From Hippophae tibetana (taxonomy: Eukaryota; Streptophyta; Magnoliopsida; Rosales; Elaeagnaceae), in contig CM072811.1 of the NCBI GenBank assembly GCA_037013495.1, positions 15,010,659 through 15,074,658 of the forward strand: a stretch of DNA of 64,000 bases, given 5' to 3'. A model generated the notes under the pieces. It saw only the letters and a program-made list of their open reading frames with translations. It had not been told where the DNA came from and made no database searches. Both the position numbers and the translations under genes were made by a program. Positions 55,256 to 64,000 of the stretch are shown here, in pieces (position 1 is the stretch's first letter; every line of letters begins with the position of its first letter).

Positions 55256-56146
55256 GAAAACTTGTTGTCTCTTTTAGGAGAACATAAAACGTGCAAGCAT
55301 ACACGGTCACAAGTAATAAAATTTGATAAGTAAATTATCGTTCCCACTGAGATTTGTCAATATAGTTTGTTGAGTACTAAACTTATTTCACTCTGATTTT
55401 ATACAAAATAATTGTTGATTGGAACAAGTTAAGAAAAGAGTTTTATAACAAAATAAAAGAAATCTAAGATTGTAGTTTTTCACCAAATTAATCCACTCGA
55501 ATCATGTTATTTTCTCTTGATTTATATTTTTTAGTACATTTAATTTGTCAACCGAAAACTTCTAATTTTATCCATACATCTCTTCCGAGCTCCGTATAGA
55601 CACACCTTGTTAAATTAATTCACTATATTCCTATGAGAATTAAATTCACCAAGATTCGTTACGTTCTAAGTTCTTAAATGGCCACACATACAATTAGGGT
55701 ATATTCCAATCCTTCATCATACATGTCATTCTATCCATGAGCAATATACACAAAAATTTCTCTTCCAATTTTATTTAAGTGCCACAGATCATTTGATAAA
55801 TTCGTGAATAATCAAAAGAATTAAGCACAAATAGAATAAACAAATCAAACGTCTTATAAATATTTCAAAAATAATTAAACTCAAGGTTCATAAATTTAGA
55901 TAAAATGCAACCCTAGAAAAAAATTAAATTACTTTATAAATTAAAATTAAAATTACAGCAGCTAAGGAATAGTAGATGAAGAACACAGAAAATTAAAACA
56001 TCTCTTAGCACAAATATTTGGCACACGTAGAACACAACAGAAACCAAAAATGGCATATGCGTGTTCCACAGTCCAGCCCCGAACACTACTAAAAATCTAA
56101 AACTCTAAACTCCAAAAAAAAAGATCGGTTCTCAGCCATAAATCCT

Positions 56147-56156
56147 CTATTTATAG
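56147..56156 (-). promoter_or_regulatory. TATA box of the solo LTR
   Basis: The minus strand reads CTATAAATAG and lies about 200 bp downstream (in minus direction) of the CACGTG/CCAAT cluster. Confidence 0.55.
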
Positions 56157-56353
56157 CGAAAAAAATACATCTAAAATAATACATTTTTTTAGACAAGCGT
56201 AAAAAAATTTACATAAAAAATAAAACCACATGCGTCAGACATTTTTCTTAAATTCCGCATTAATGTGTACGAAAGAAAATATTGTATTTGTTACGCGTGG
56301 ATGACATGAAACAGAGGGCATCAATTTTGGGTTTTTTTATTCAATCCGAGTAC

Positions 56354-56647
56354 CACGTGTCAGCCTCTGATTGGCTGAAGAATTAATACAGACACGTGGC
56401 ATCATTTCATTCGGTGAGGAAAATGGCTGCACGTAGAGTTCATCACACGGGATAAGGGGTGCGATAACGTGAGAGACAATTGATGTAACGCGTGTGCGAT
56501 CCTGCATTTTTGCGCTCACCAAAACTTAACATGTGTCAGCACATGATTGGCTGAAAGGAATGGTGGGACACGTGGTAGCTTTCTATTGGTTGTATAATCG
56601 GGCGTATGTGAATTGGCCAAACGGGATCATACCTTGGTTGACACGTG
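56354..56647 (-). promoter_or_regulatory. Cluster of CACGTG and CCAAT boxes
   Basis: Four CACGTG palindromes (56354, 56393, 56569, 56642) and four CCAAT boxes on the minus strand (ATTGG on plus at 56370, 56546, 56585, 56612). The arrangement CACGTGTCAGC with CTGATTGGCTGAA recurs (56354-56380; degenerate at 56530-56556). CACGTG is the plant G-box, bound by bZIP and bHLH factors. Several further ACGT cores lie at 56660-56715. Confidence 0.6.
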
Positions 56648-56879
56648 AGACACATGGGTCCCACCCTACACGTCGGTCTACGCGGCAGTTGAGCCCCACT
56701 CGGCGCACCGAGTGACGTGAACGAGAAAACCTGCACCTAATCGCTTTGGTTGGGATTGAAAGACACGCACCAATCTTGACAGTTTCTTGTTTGATCTGAC
56801 GGCTCACGTTGCGTGCGTGGATGATGGTGCGTGGGCTTCTTCTCCCCTGCGCAGAAAAAATAAATTTTCTTAATTGCAT

Positions 56880-57200
56880 TTTGACCCATAAATTTAATTC
56901 AAATTACATTTTATACTTTCTTTAATTACAATTAAGCCCTATTCTAATTTAAATTAAATTTTAAACTTTTAATAATTAAAATTAAGCCCGATTTTAATTT
57001 AAATTATATTTTCGAATTTTATAAATTGCAATTTAAGCACTCTTTTATTTGAAATTATATTTTTGGACATAAATTTGCAATTAAGTACGATTTCGAATCA
57101 AATTATTTAATTTTCTTAAAAATATATTAATTTATTTAACTAAAATTAAACAAAAAAGTCAAGAACATTGCAATTATAATTAATAAAATAGATGAAAATA
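56880..57200. repeat. Degenerate A/T tandem units in solo LTR
   Basis: About four units of 55-65 bp with ATTAAGCCC(T/G)ATT and TTTAAATTAAATTT words near the outer U3 end. Confidence 0.65.
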
Positions 57201-57222
57201 ACTATATAAAATACAGTTATCA

Positions 57223-57890
57223 GCTGCTCAATTGAGATTTGGACCAACTGACTATAAGTATCCTTCAAAAGCATTATCACGTGTTAAGCTCACCACGAGT
57301 GTTGCCACTTACCAAGAATCCTTTGAAAGGGTATCTCATCGCGTGGATGGGTTACCAGAAGAATTTCTCATTGGATGTTTCATTGTCGGGCTAAAGGATG
57401 ACATTCAGATTGATGTAAAAATCAAATAGCCAAAAACACTAGTTCACGCAATTGGAGTAGCTAGATTGATTGAAGAAAGGAACTTCTTACAAAAGAAACC
57501 TATAACAAACCCTCGCTAACCATTTCAAGCAACTCAACCTAAACAAACATCCAATATGACAACAAGGTTACTAGGCCCAGCACCTACACAGCGTGTGAAT
57601 GCAGCTCAACCATTAACATTTTGGAAGTTGACTAGCCAAGAAGCACGTGAAAGATGAGAGAAGGGGTTGTGCTACTACTGTGAAGAGAAATTTGTGGCTA
57701 GACATCGCTGTGCGCATCCACAACTATTTATGATGGAGGATTGGAACCCTGAGGATGTAGTTGAGTGTGAAAGACTCACAATAGGAGAAGACCACCACAA
57801 AATGTTACTAGAAATATCCTTCCATGCTATCTCAGGTACTGAACACCCCAAACTATATGTATTATGGGAAAAATAAAAAATAAAAAGTAT
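57223..57890 (+). pseudogene. gag: Chromovirus gag, C-terminal part with zinc knuckle
   Basis: Resumes with AAQLRFGPTDYKYPSKALSRVK, then VATYQESFERVSHRVDGLPEEFLIGCFIVGLKDDIQIDVKIK (frame 57232-57429), the end of the capsid domain. AIGVARLIEERNFLQKK follows a stop. The knuckle at 57670-57711 reads CYYCEEKFVARHRC, the CX2CX4-5HX-C variant typical of plant chromoviruses, followed by the PQLFMMED join to protease. The gene is split by the solo LTR and by two stops. Confidence 0.85.
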
Positions 57891-58270
57891 ATTAGTACTA
57901 ATAGACGGAGGTAGTACCCATAACTTCATAGATCAAGACATAGTTACTCACTTCCATCTGCCATAGAAAGAAGTAAAAAACTGGAAGTAATGATAGCAAA
58001 CCGATAGAAGCTAGAATATATAGGTCAATGCTGCAATCTCACTCTCAATATCCAAGGCTACCCAGTAGTAACTGACTACTATGTGTTGTCGGTAGCAGCT
58101 TGCTAACTGGTGTTAGGAGTTCAGTGGTTGGAAACCCTAGGACCTATTCATATGGATTACAAGAAACTCACCTTGAGCTTCCACACTAATGGTGAACCCT
58201 ATACTTTCTAAGGGATGGGAAGAACAAATATGTCTGCCTTAACTAACAAAGAATGCAATAGTCTGTAGGG
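57891..58270 (+). pseudogene. Chromovirus aspartic protease
   Basis: VLIDGGSTHNFID at about 57896-57935 holds the catalytic Asp in the D-G-G form usual for this lineage. Then GQCCNLTLNIQGYPVVTDYYVL near 58023-58095, then LLGVQWLETLGPIHMDYKKLTLSF near 58105-58180 and SALTNKECNS near 58230. Two stops in the middle. Confidence 0.75.
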
Positions 58271-58277
58271 AACAAGA

Positions 58278-59202
58278 TTGTTCCTCCACATAAAATCCAC
58301 CAGCAACCACAGAGATCCTCCTCAAACTTACCATCCTGAGATAAGGAAACTATTGAGTGAATTCCCTAAGATATTTGATCCATCCACATGCTTACCTCCT
58401 TCATGGTTACAGGTTCACAGAATTCCTTTACAACCTAGCTCGGGACCAGTGAACATTAGACCCTACCGCTACCCACATTATCAAAAAAATGAGATAGAAA
58501 ATATGGTACAAGAACTCTTAAAAGCCCAACTCATAAAGCCAAGCAATAGTCCTTTCTCCTCACCAGTATTGCTGGTTATAAAAGCTGATGGAACTTGGAG
58601 ATTTTGTGTCGAATACCGAGCTCTGAATGCCATGAATATCAAAGATAAGTACCCTATCCCTGTCATTGATGAGCTGCTAGATGAACTTCATAGAGCCAAG
58701 GTTTATTCCAAGTTGGACCTTAGGTTAGGGGTATCATCAGATTAGGGTTCATGAAGATGATACCCATAAAACAACATTTAGAACTCATGAAGGCCACTAT
58801 GAGTTTTTAGTGATGCCATTTGGACTAACTAATGCTCCAGCCACTTTCCAAGGTCTTATGAATGACATATTAAGAATCTTTCTCAGGAAGTTTTTTTTAG
58901 TTTTCTTTGATGACATATTGGTGTATTCTAGCTTATGGGAAGATCATGTATCACATTTGCATTTTGTTCTACAGTTATTAGGGGGAGTATATGTGGAATA
59001 CTTAGGCCACCTTATTTCAGAACAAGGTGTCTCAGTGGATCCATCCAAGATTCGAGTTGTCATGGAATGGCCCACACCATCCTCGACAAAAGGCGTGAGA
59101 GGCTTTCTGGGGTTAGCAGGTTACTACAGAAAGTTTATTCAACATTTTGGAGGAATGGTTGTACCTCTAACTCAACTACTGGGAAATGAGGGATTCCATT
59201 AA
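58278..59202 (+). pseudogene. pol: Chromovirus reverse transcriptase
   Basis: The frame 58278-58745 carries the RT entry (VHRIPLQPSSGPVNIRPYRYP), KPSNSPFSSPVLLV, GTWRFCVEYRALN and YPIPVIDELLDEL. A shift follows in the LDLRLG-HQIRV box. The frame 58810-59202 gives [39 protein letters not shown] with the catalytic Asp pair, then [13 protein letters not shown] and [16 protein letters not shown]. Between HFVLQLL and VEYLGHL about 15 residues of the usual connecting stretch are missing, an in-frame deletion at about 58980. Apart from that and the shift the RT is well kept. The next domain follows after one stop. Confidence 0.88.
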
Positions 59203-59649
59203 AATAAAGCTGTTGTAGAAGCTTTCCAGCAACTCAAAATTTCCCTTACCTCTCCTCCTATCCTACGTTTGCCGAAATTCTCCCAAAGTTTTGTGATTGA
59301 GTGTGATGCCAGCGGCATTGGACTAGGAGCAATTCTCAACCAGGAAAATAGACCAGTGGCTTACTTTAGTACCTCCCTCAAAGGCTCAATTCTAGCACTA
59401 TCTACCTACGAAAAAGAAATGTTGGCTATGGTAAAAGCTATTCGTATATGGCATCCCTATTTTTTAGGAAGACACTTCACAGTACGTACTAATCAAAGAA
59501 GTATCAAGTATTTATTGGAACAAAGAATCACCACACCAGCACAGGTATGTTTGCTACCTAAGCTCATAGGCTATGACTACAAGATTGAATACAAAAAGGG
59601 AACAGAGAACCAAGGAGTTGATTCTTTATCCAGAGTAGCAGAATTCTAA
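59203..59649 (+). CDS. Chromovirus RNase H domain (open segment of pol)
   Basis: Degrades the RNA strand of the hybrid during reverse transcription. Open frame 59269-59649 reads FVIECDASGIGLGAILNQ with the first catalytic Asp, RPVAYFSTSLKGS, LSTYEKEMLAMVKAIRIW with the Glu, FTVRTNQRSIKYLLEQR (the usual Asp of TDQ is Asn here) and KGTENQGVDSLSR with the last Asp region. A stop at 59201-59205 separates it from RT and another follows LSRVAEF, so it is an uninterrupted domain of a broken polyprotein, not an independent gene. Confidence 0.8.
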   Translation, partial: NKAVVEAFQQLKISLTSPPILRLPKFSQSFVIECDASGIGLGAILNQENRPVAYFSTSLKGSILALSTYEKEMLAMVKAIRIWHPYFLGRHFTVRTNQRSIKYLLEQRITTPAQVCLLPKLIGYDYKIEYKKGTENQGVDSLSRVAEF

Positions 59650-60600
59650 TTCCTAGTTGTCTCTCAATCATAATCTGAGTGGTGGCCCATCCTATAGTAA
59701 GAAATCCAAAAAGATGTTTTCTATGAACAATTGAGAGACAAAAGACCATATGTAGGAGATTCACATATAAGCCAGTGAGATGGGGTTTGGTTCAAGGGTA
59801 ACAAGGTATATCTGAACTCTCAATCAACCTTAATACCTAAACTATTGAGGGAATGCCATTCATCACCCATTGGAGGACATTTTGGATTTCATAAAACCCT
59901 AACCTGAATTAAGTAGAATTTCTATTGGCCCAATATGCATCAAAAGATAAAAGAGTTCTTGAGAGAATGTGAAGTATGTCAATGGTGCAAGGTGGACTGC
60001 ATGAATCCAGCTGGATTGTTACAACCATTCCTGATTCCCAACCGGATGTGGACTGAAATCTCAATGGATTTCATTGAAGGATTACCTCCTTCCAAGGGAA
60101 ACACAATCATTATGGTGGTAATTGACGTGTTAACCAAGTATGCTCACTTTGTAGCTATGAAGCATCCTTTTAAGGATCTTATGGTAGCCAAGGTATTTAT
60201 GGCCAATATTGTGAAGTTACATGGATTACCAACCTCTATAGTCAATGATCGAGATAAGGTCTTTGTTAGCTCATTCTGGCAAGCATTGTTTAAACTACAA
60301 GGTACTCAATTAAGCATAAGCTCTAGTTACCATCCATAAACGGATGGTCAGACTGAGGTGGTTAACAAAACTTTAGAACAATATCTATGTTGCTTTAATA
60401 GTGATTAACCAAAACATTGGGTTGAGTGGATACCTTAGGCTGAATTTAGCTATAACACCTCTCTTCACTCTTCCACCAAGTGTACACCCTTCAAGGGAGT
60501 ATATGGCATTCCTCCCCCTCAACTAATTACTTACATACAAGGTACCTCCAAAGTTCCTACTATTGATGAATATCTACGTGATCGAGATTCCATCCTATGA
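59650..60600 (+). pseudogene. pol: Chromovirus integrase
   Basis: The H2C2 zinc part is seen as LLRECHSSPIGGHFGFHKTLT (59845-59905) and LRECEVCQWCK near 59959-59990. The frame 59935-60339 continues with MWTEISMDFIEGLPPSKGNTIIMVVIDVLTKYAHFVAM (first catalytic Asp) and SIVNDRDKVFVSSFWQALF (second Asp). After a stop in the H-P-x-T box, TDGQTEVVNKTLEQYL carries the Glu. EFSYNTSLHSSTKCTPF and GVYGIPPPQL follow. The frame is otherwise open except for three single stops. All three catalytic acidic positions are present in sequence. Confidence 0.85.
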
Positions 60601-61080
60601 GGGGTGCGTCACAATCTTCGACAAGCTCAGAATCGTATGAAGTGCCAAACTGATAAGCATAGAAGAGAACTTTCCTTCCATGTAGAAGATCATGTCTATT
60701 TGAAACTTCAATCCTATAAACAGACCTCAATAGCTATCCGTTCTTCCATGAAACTTGCTCCACGCTTCTTTGGTCCATACAAAGTTATTGAGAAAGTTGG
60801 TACGGTGGCTTACAGGCTAGCCCTACCTATAAACTCATAGATACATGATGTGTTCCACGTTAGCATCTTAAAAAGGCACATAATACCTGTTACCCTTACC
60901 AGTCCTCAGCTACCACCAATCTCATAAAAATCCACCATCATGCCATAACCTGAGGCTATCCTAGAGTGTCGAGTAGTTCAGAAGGGTAGATATCGACCAA
61001 AATCTAAAATTCTGGTTAAATGGGTAGGAGCTCCAACCAAGGCAGCTACTTGGAAGAATGAATGGTGCTTCTCAAAGTCC
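60601..61080 (+). pseudogene. Integrase C-terminal region and chromodomain
   Basis: The frame 60604-60840 (HNLRQAQNRMKCQTDKHRRELSF, VEDHVYLKLQSYKQTS, LAPRFFGPYKVIEKVGTVAYRLALP) is the GPY/F module. After one stop, VFHVSILKRH lies at about 60853-60880. At 60955-61080 ILECRVVQKGRYRPKSKILVKWVGAPTKAATWKNEW reads as a chromodomain (V-W pair, ATW box), which in chromoviruses directs insertion by binding modified histone H3. This defines the element as a chromovirus and places it near the Reina/Tcn1-like group by pattern. Confidence 0.75.
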
Positions 61081-61129
61081 TACCTCGATTTTATCCTTGA
61101 AGACAAGGATTCTAAAAGAGAGGGAGAAA

Positions 61130-61455
61130 TGTTATGTGAAAAATCTACTGGGAAACCTCGCGCGTAGCAACGGGTGCACATGTGGCATGCGATGGGCGCA
61201 ACTGAGCGCATGATGGCGCCAAAAGGACGCAAGGGGGACCATGAGAAAATAGTTAGATTTCAGATTTGGTTAGCCATTTTGGAGCCAATTCCTTTGCATC
61301 TTGTTTCCTTTTTGTTACGCATATGTAAGGCTATATATAGCCCTAAAGATTGGAATAAAAGTAAGGAAGAATTTAAGCCTATTTCCCTTCTACTGCAAGC
61401 TTTTCTTTTCTCTCTAAGTTCTTCATTGCAGATATACTACAATATAAATGTAACA
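61130..61455 (+). repeat. 3' LTR of chromovirus
   Basis: TGTTATGTGAAA to TGTAACA, 326 bp, after the PPT AGAGGGAGAAA. TATA box CTATATATAG at 61331-61340. Confidence 0.9.
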
Positions 61456-62985
61456 CTATTATACATGCACACATGGAACAGAGCATCCTATTGTACAAAT
61501 CACCTCAATACACAATTGTTTCTCCTCAGGTGCTTTCTAACTCGAGCTGGAGTAAGTATGGGTTTCATCTAGAAAACAAGTTTTATATTGGATTTCCTCA
61601 TTTCACCATACAAAACAGAACATTAAATCAATTATATCCCACATTTATTTAATGTACAATGCAATTACTCTTGATAAGCCTGATACATGATTGATGCATT
61701 TGTTGTGGCTAAGCCCCATGAATATTGAATAAAAGATACAATATAGTTAGTATTTACATTTAATTACAAAAAATATAAAAATAACATGTTTAATAATTAA
61801 AAGATACAGTTTACGAATAATAAACACACACACACACACACACATATATATTAAAAACATCAAAATAATTCAAAATGTAATCGGTTTAGGGTTTAATAGT
61901 CAATAAAAGAGTATGATTGTTAAGTAAATATTTTTTTCTTGTTTAAAATGTATCTTTAAATTTTTGAATTTTGACTTTTATCTATTTTACTCTTGATAGT
62001 AGGTAACATTTATATTAACACCATTGGAATTGAACCCGGAAGATATACGGAGAGACGGGAGATGCAAAATACACTATAAAATCCATTAGTCTATAATCTT
62101 TTCATTAGGATTTATGCCACCAATCTGTCCTTTACTCACAAGGAAGCTAATTTTAGTAGTAATTAAGGTGCTTTCTAACCGTTGCATTAACCAAACATTC
62201 TTTTTAAAGACATTCTATGAAACGATAGCAAGCAACATCTTTAACATAATTATGTTTTTTTGGTCCTCTCAAGCTACTGCTTGTATAAATCATGATATGA
62301 GCATTGGTTTTACATGTTCATCTTCCTTTTCAAACTCTTCAAACTCATCGTCCTCTATCCTAACTTCCCTTAGTGAATTCTCTCCCCCTATGCATACGAG
62401 GTTGTTCAACACATGTTAGCAGTAATACCAATAATAAATAATTCTTATTTCACTCCCTAATGTGTTTTCACTTAAAATTGATGTATCATTCAAATGATCT
62501 CATTTTTACACTCAAAATTTAAATAATCTTTTATGCACTTATATGATCACCACCCTTACCTTTTTTTGCTCGTAATTTCTCCAAATTTCTTACAAACTAA
62601 TCAAACAATAATTAGACTTTATGCCACAATCCACACCCAAACTTGACCAATCATATTTGGATCTTAAAAGCAAGAAGATAATGAACACAAATGGCTAGGT
62701 TTCCAATCAGATTCAGATCTATGAAGAAAGGAAAGAAAGAAGAAAATCTATTTAGGAAAGTTAAAATAGGAAAGAAATAATCTCAAGCTAGAAATATTTT
62801 TTCAAGATCTTTCTTTTCTAACAAAGAAACTAAGGAATATGGAAAGAATATGAGAATAAAGAAATGAATAATTAATCAGAATTGCAAATCTTTTTTTTAA
62901 GATCTTTCTTTCTTTACTTGTTGGAAAACTTTTCAATATCTTTTGTTTTTTCAACAAATTGGAGGTATCATCCCATTTGGAGGTA
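61456..62985. other. Gene-free stretch with microsatellite
   Basis: A (CA)n run is followed by (TA)n at about 61823-61850. The frame 62114-62419 on the plus strand has no family signature; its opposite strand reads an acidic DDEFEEFEKEDE-like segment with stops nearby. Purine-rich DNA at 62700-62790, and GGAGGTATCATCCCATTT repeated twice at about 62961-62993. Confidence 0.45.
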
Positions 62986-63440
62986 TCATCCCAACCTTCG
63001 CTATTTTGGAGACAATGAAGCAGCAACCCCTACTAATCCACCAGGTTTTCCTTTTCCAAAAGGCCAATAACTTTATCAAGTGAGGCCATAAAATCCTTCT
63101 CCACTTTAAGGAAAAACTTTAGGGGATTCGATAAGTTTGGTAGCATCCAACACTACTTAATTCCAACAAGATACGATCAAGTTTCAACAAGATACTATCA
63201 AGTTGCAATAAGATACTATCAATTTTCAACATGATTCAATTAGGTTTTAGTAAAACAAAAAATATGCTATCAAGAACTTTGAAAATGGTTTTAATTAGTT
63301 AGCTACTACTATTGGATGATTGGAAGCACAAAGGTCTAGTAAACGTCCTGTTCAACCCATGGTCAATCTTAGGGAGAATGTTCATGCTATCTTATTAAGT
63401 AGCAAGAAGCTTGAAGAAGCGTACAAGAAACTAACCAAAA
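62986..63440 (+). pseudogene. gag: Tat/Athila-like gag tail
   Basis: Same family as the gag at 30650-31140. It reads PPGFPFPKGQ, the RGFDKFGSIQH-equivalent part, a run of FQQDTIKFQQDTIKLQ heptads at about 63160-63245, then KNFENGFN.LATTIG and PVQPMVNLRENVHAILLSSKKLEEA. The heptad run is longer than in the copy at 30850. It is truncated on both sides: on the right by a CACTA end. Confidence 0.7.
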
Positions 63441-64000
63441 CTACTACAAAATGTGGCATTTAAGTCGATATGTACAGTAGAACGTAGCGTCGGTTCTACA
63501 TATCAACTGATGCTACACACATGGATAGCGTCGGTTGACATGTAGGTTAGATGCTACATCCTAAGTGTATCGTCGGTTCAACACATCAACTGATGCTATA
63601 TGTAGCATCGATCTACGTGTTGAACCGACACTAACATAGGATGTAGCGTCGGTCCTATATGTCAACTGACGCTATCCACGTGTGTAGCATCTGTTGACAT
63701 ATAGAATCCACACTACTTCCTACTGTAGTGTCGGTTCAACACGTCAACCAACACTATCCACGTGGATTTTTCCTTTTTTCTTCTTTCTTCTCCATCAGAC
63801 ATAACATTTTTAATTTGTAGCATCCAAAACCGAGCTTCACCTCTTCCACTCTTTCTCATTTTTTGGCGACCTACGACCACCATTTCTAATTCCGTTTAGT
63901 GGGTTTTCTTCTTCTCCAAATTATCTTCTAGATCCCCTATTGTTTTGAGCGAAATACTCAAAAAATTTATATCCATTTTCTCACTTACAAAACACCATTT
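63441..64000 (+). mobile_element. Second CACTA element, start only
   Basis: A decayed terminus CTACTACAAAATGTGGC is followed by subterminal repeats (63475-63760: GTAGCGTCGGTTGACA, CTACATCCTAAGTG and reverse forms) and a leader (63775-64000) closely resembling 14311-14570 of the first CACTA element (TCTTTCTCATTTTTT, CCACCATTTC, TTCTAGATCCC and CTCACTTACAAAACACC words). It continues beyond the window. Confidence 0.75.

Larger units (their letters stand above)
55263..57222 (-). repeat. Probable solo LTR, minus strand, with G-box/CCAAT-rich U3
   Basis: On the minus strand it begins TGATAACTG (57222) and ends CAACA (55263), with U3-R-U5 order: A/T-rich repeats, a GC-richer block (56340-56860), TATA box CTATAAATAG (56156-56147), then an untranslated stretch ending in a GTATGCTTGCAC word near 55290. 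It interrupts the chromovirus gag between FTK and the AAQLRFGPTDY continuation. Target duplications were not found: GAAAACT (55256-55262) is extra at the left side. The element family is not recognised. Confidence 0.55.
54465..61455 (+). mobile_element. Chromovirus (Reina-like) with both LTRs, chromodomain and an insertion
   Basis: 5' LTR 54465-54797, Met-tRNA PBS, gag, protease, RT, RNase H, integrase, chromodomain, PPT (AAAAGAGAGGGAGAAA) and 3' LTR 61130-61455. Target duplication CTGTT (54460-54464)/CTATT (61456-61460), one mismatch. Without the insertion at 55263-57222 the length is about 5 kb, normal for compact chromoviruses. Several stops and shifts and a small RT deletion make it inactive, but it is far better preserved than the other polymerases in the window. 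Confidence 0.88.

Noticed and set aside
56533-56879. Several overlapping frames on both strands around the G-box cluster
   Set aside because: The block is locally less A/T-rich, so stops are rarer by chance. No domain motif is visible, and promoter-type motifs explain it better.
61823-61850. (CA)n(TA)n run as a regulatory or telomere-like element
   Set aside because: Plain microsatellite; no telomere motif (TTTAGGG) or array.
62020-62045. tRNA or SINE B-box-like word (minus strand GGGTTCAATTCC)
   Set aside because: No A box at proper distance, no cloverleaf and no poly-A or target duplication found.
62114-62419. 101-codon frame with Ser/Phe-rich sequence
   Set aside because: No recognisable family. 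The opposite strand gives an acidic segment with stops. No start context or neighbouring exon supports a gene.
1-64000. Endogenous pararetrovirus or other integrated viral sequence
   Set aside because: All RT/RNase H traces are linked to integrase, LTRs or gypsy/copia gag. No movement or coat protein motif was seen.

Overview
The window is strongly AT-rich plant nuclear DNA. No bacterial, organellar or intact host gene is visible. Every coding trace with a recognisable family belongs to a plant transposable element: Athila/Tat-type Ty3/gypsy, chromovirus Ty3/gypsy, Sirevirus-type Ty1/copia, CACTA (En/Spm), a hAT-like MITE, and one plant mobile domain (PMD) fragment. The families point to a flowering plant; the species cannot be read from the sequence. 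It looks like gene-poor heterochromatin built by nested insertion.

Layout, left half. A minus-strand Sirevirus-like copia remnant (293-4459) keeps both LTR ends, a Met-tRNA primer site and a gag zinc knuckle. Its 5' LTR is cut by an Athila-type element (LTR 4460-6253, PBS at 6264). That element is followed by three broken gag copies, a 528-bp tandem duplication and a protease fragment. A CACTA element (terminus 13963, transposase domains 15107-18512, Ulp1-like protease to 19940) sits in Athila sequence. Its end and junction are mirrored in a palindrome of about 740 bp centred at 13736. A second Athila element (LTR from 19941) cuts the Ulp1 reading frame. From 23.2 to 25.4 kb there is a mosaic of a copia fragment, a minus-strand Athila LTR fragment, an inverted Tat-like LTR fragment, a 35-bp tandem array and a hairpin. 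A PMD fragment follows at 25858.

Layout, right half. A Tat/Athila-like element (LTR about 28500-29715, two gag copies) is split by a Sirevirus-like copia element (about 32026-40081). The protease/RT part of the split element resumes at 40082-41782. After a truncated Athila LTR, a chromovirus polymerase (from 42681) is broken twice: by a 364-bp hAT-like MITE (43969-44332), and by a young, complete, non-coding Athila derivative (44672-51829) with a 5-bp target duplication TAGAC inside the integrase. The chromovirus integrase resumes at 51830. A complete but mutated chromodomain-bearing chromovirus lies at 54465-61455, and its gag is split by a probable minus-strand solo LTR (55263-57222). The window ends with a Tat-like gag tail and the start of a second CACTA element of the same family as the first.

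How the parts work together: autonomous elements would supply gag, protease, RT/RNase H and integrase, but every polyprotein seen here is interrupted by stops or frameshifts. The youngest insertion, the 44.7-51.8 kb Athila derivative, has intact-looking LTR promoters, PBS and PPT but no coding capacity, so it would depend on proteins supplied in trans. Its duplicated primer site is the most unusual single feature found. All family calls come from motif recognition by eye, without database searches.
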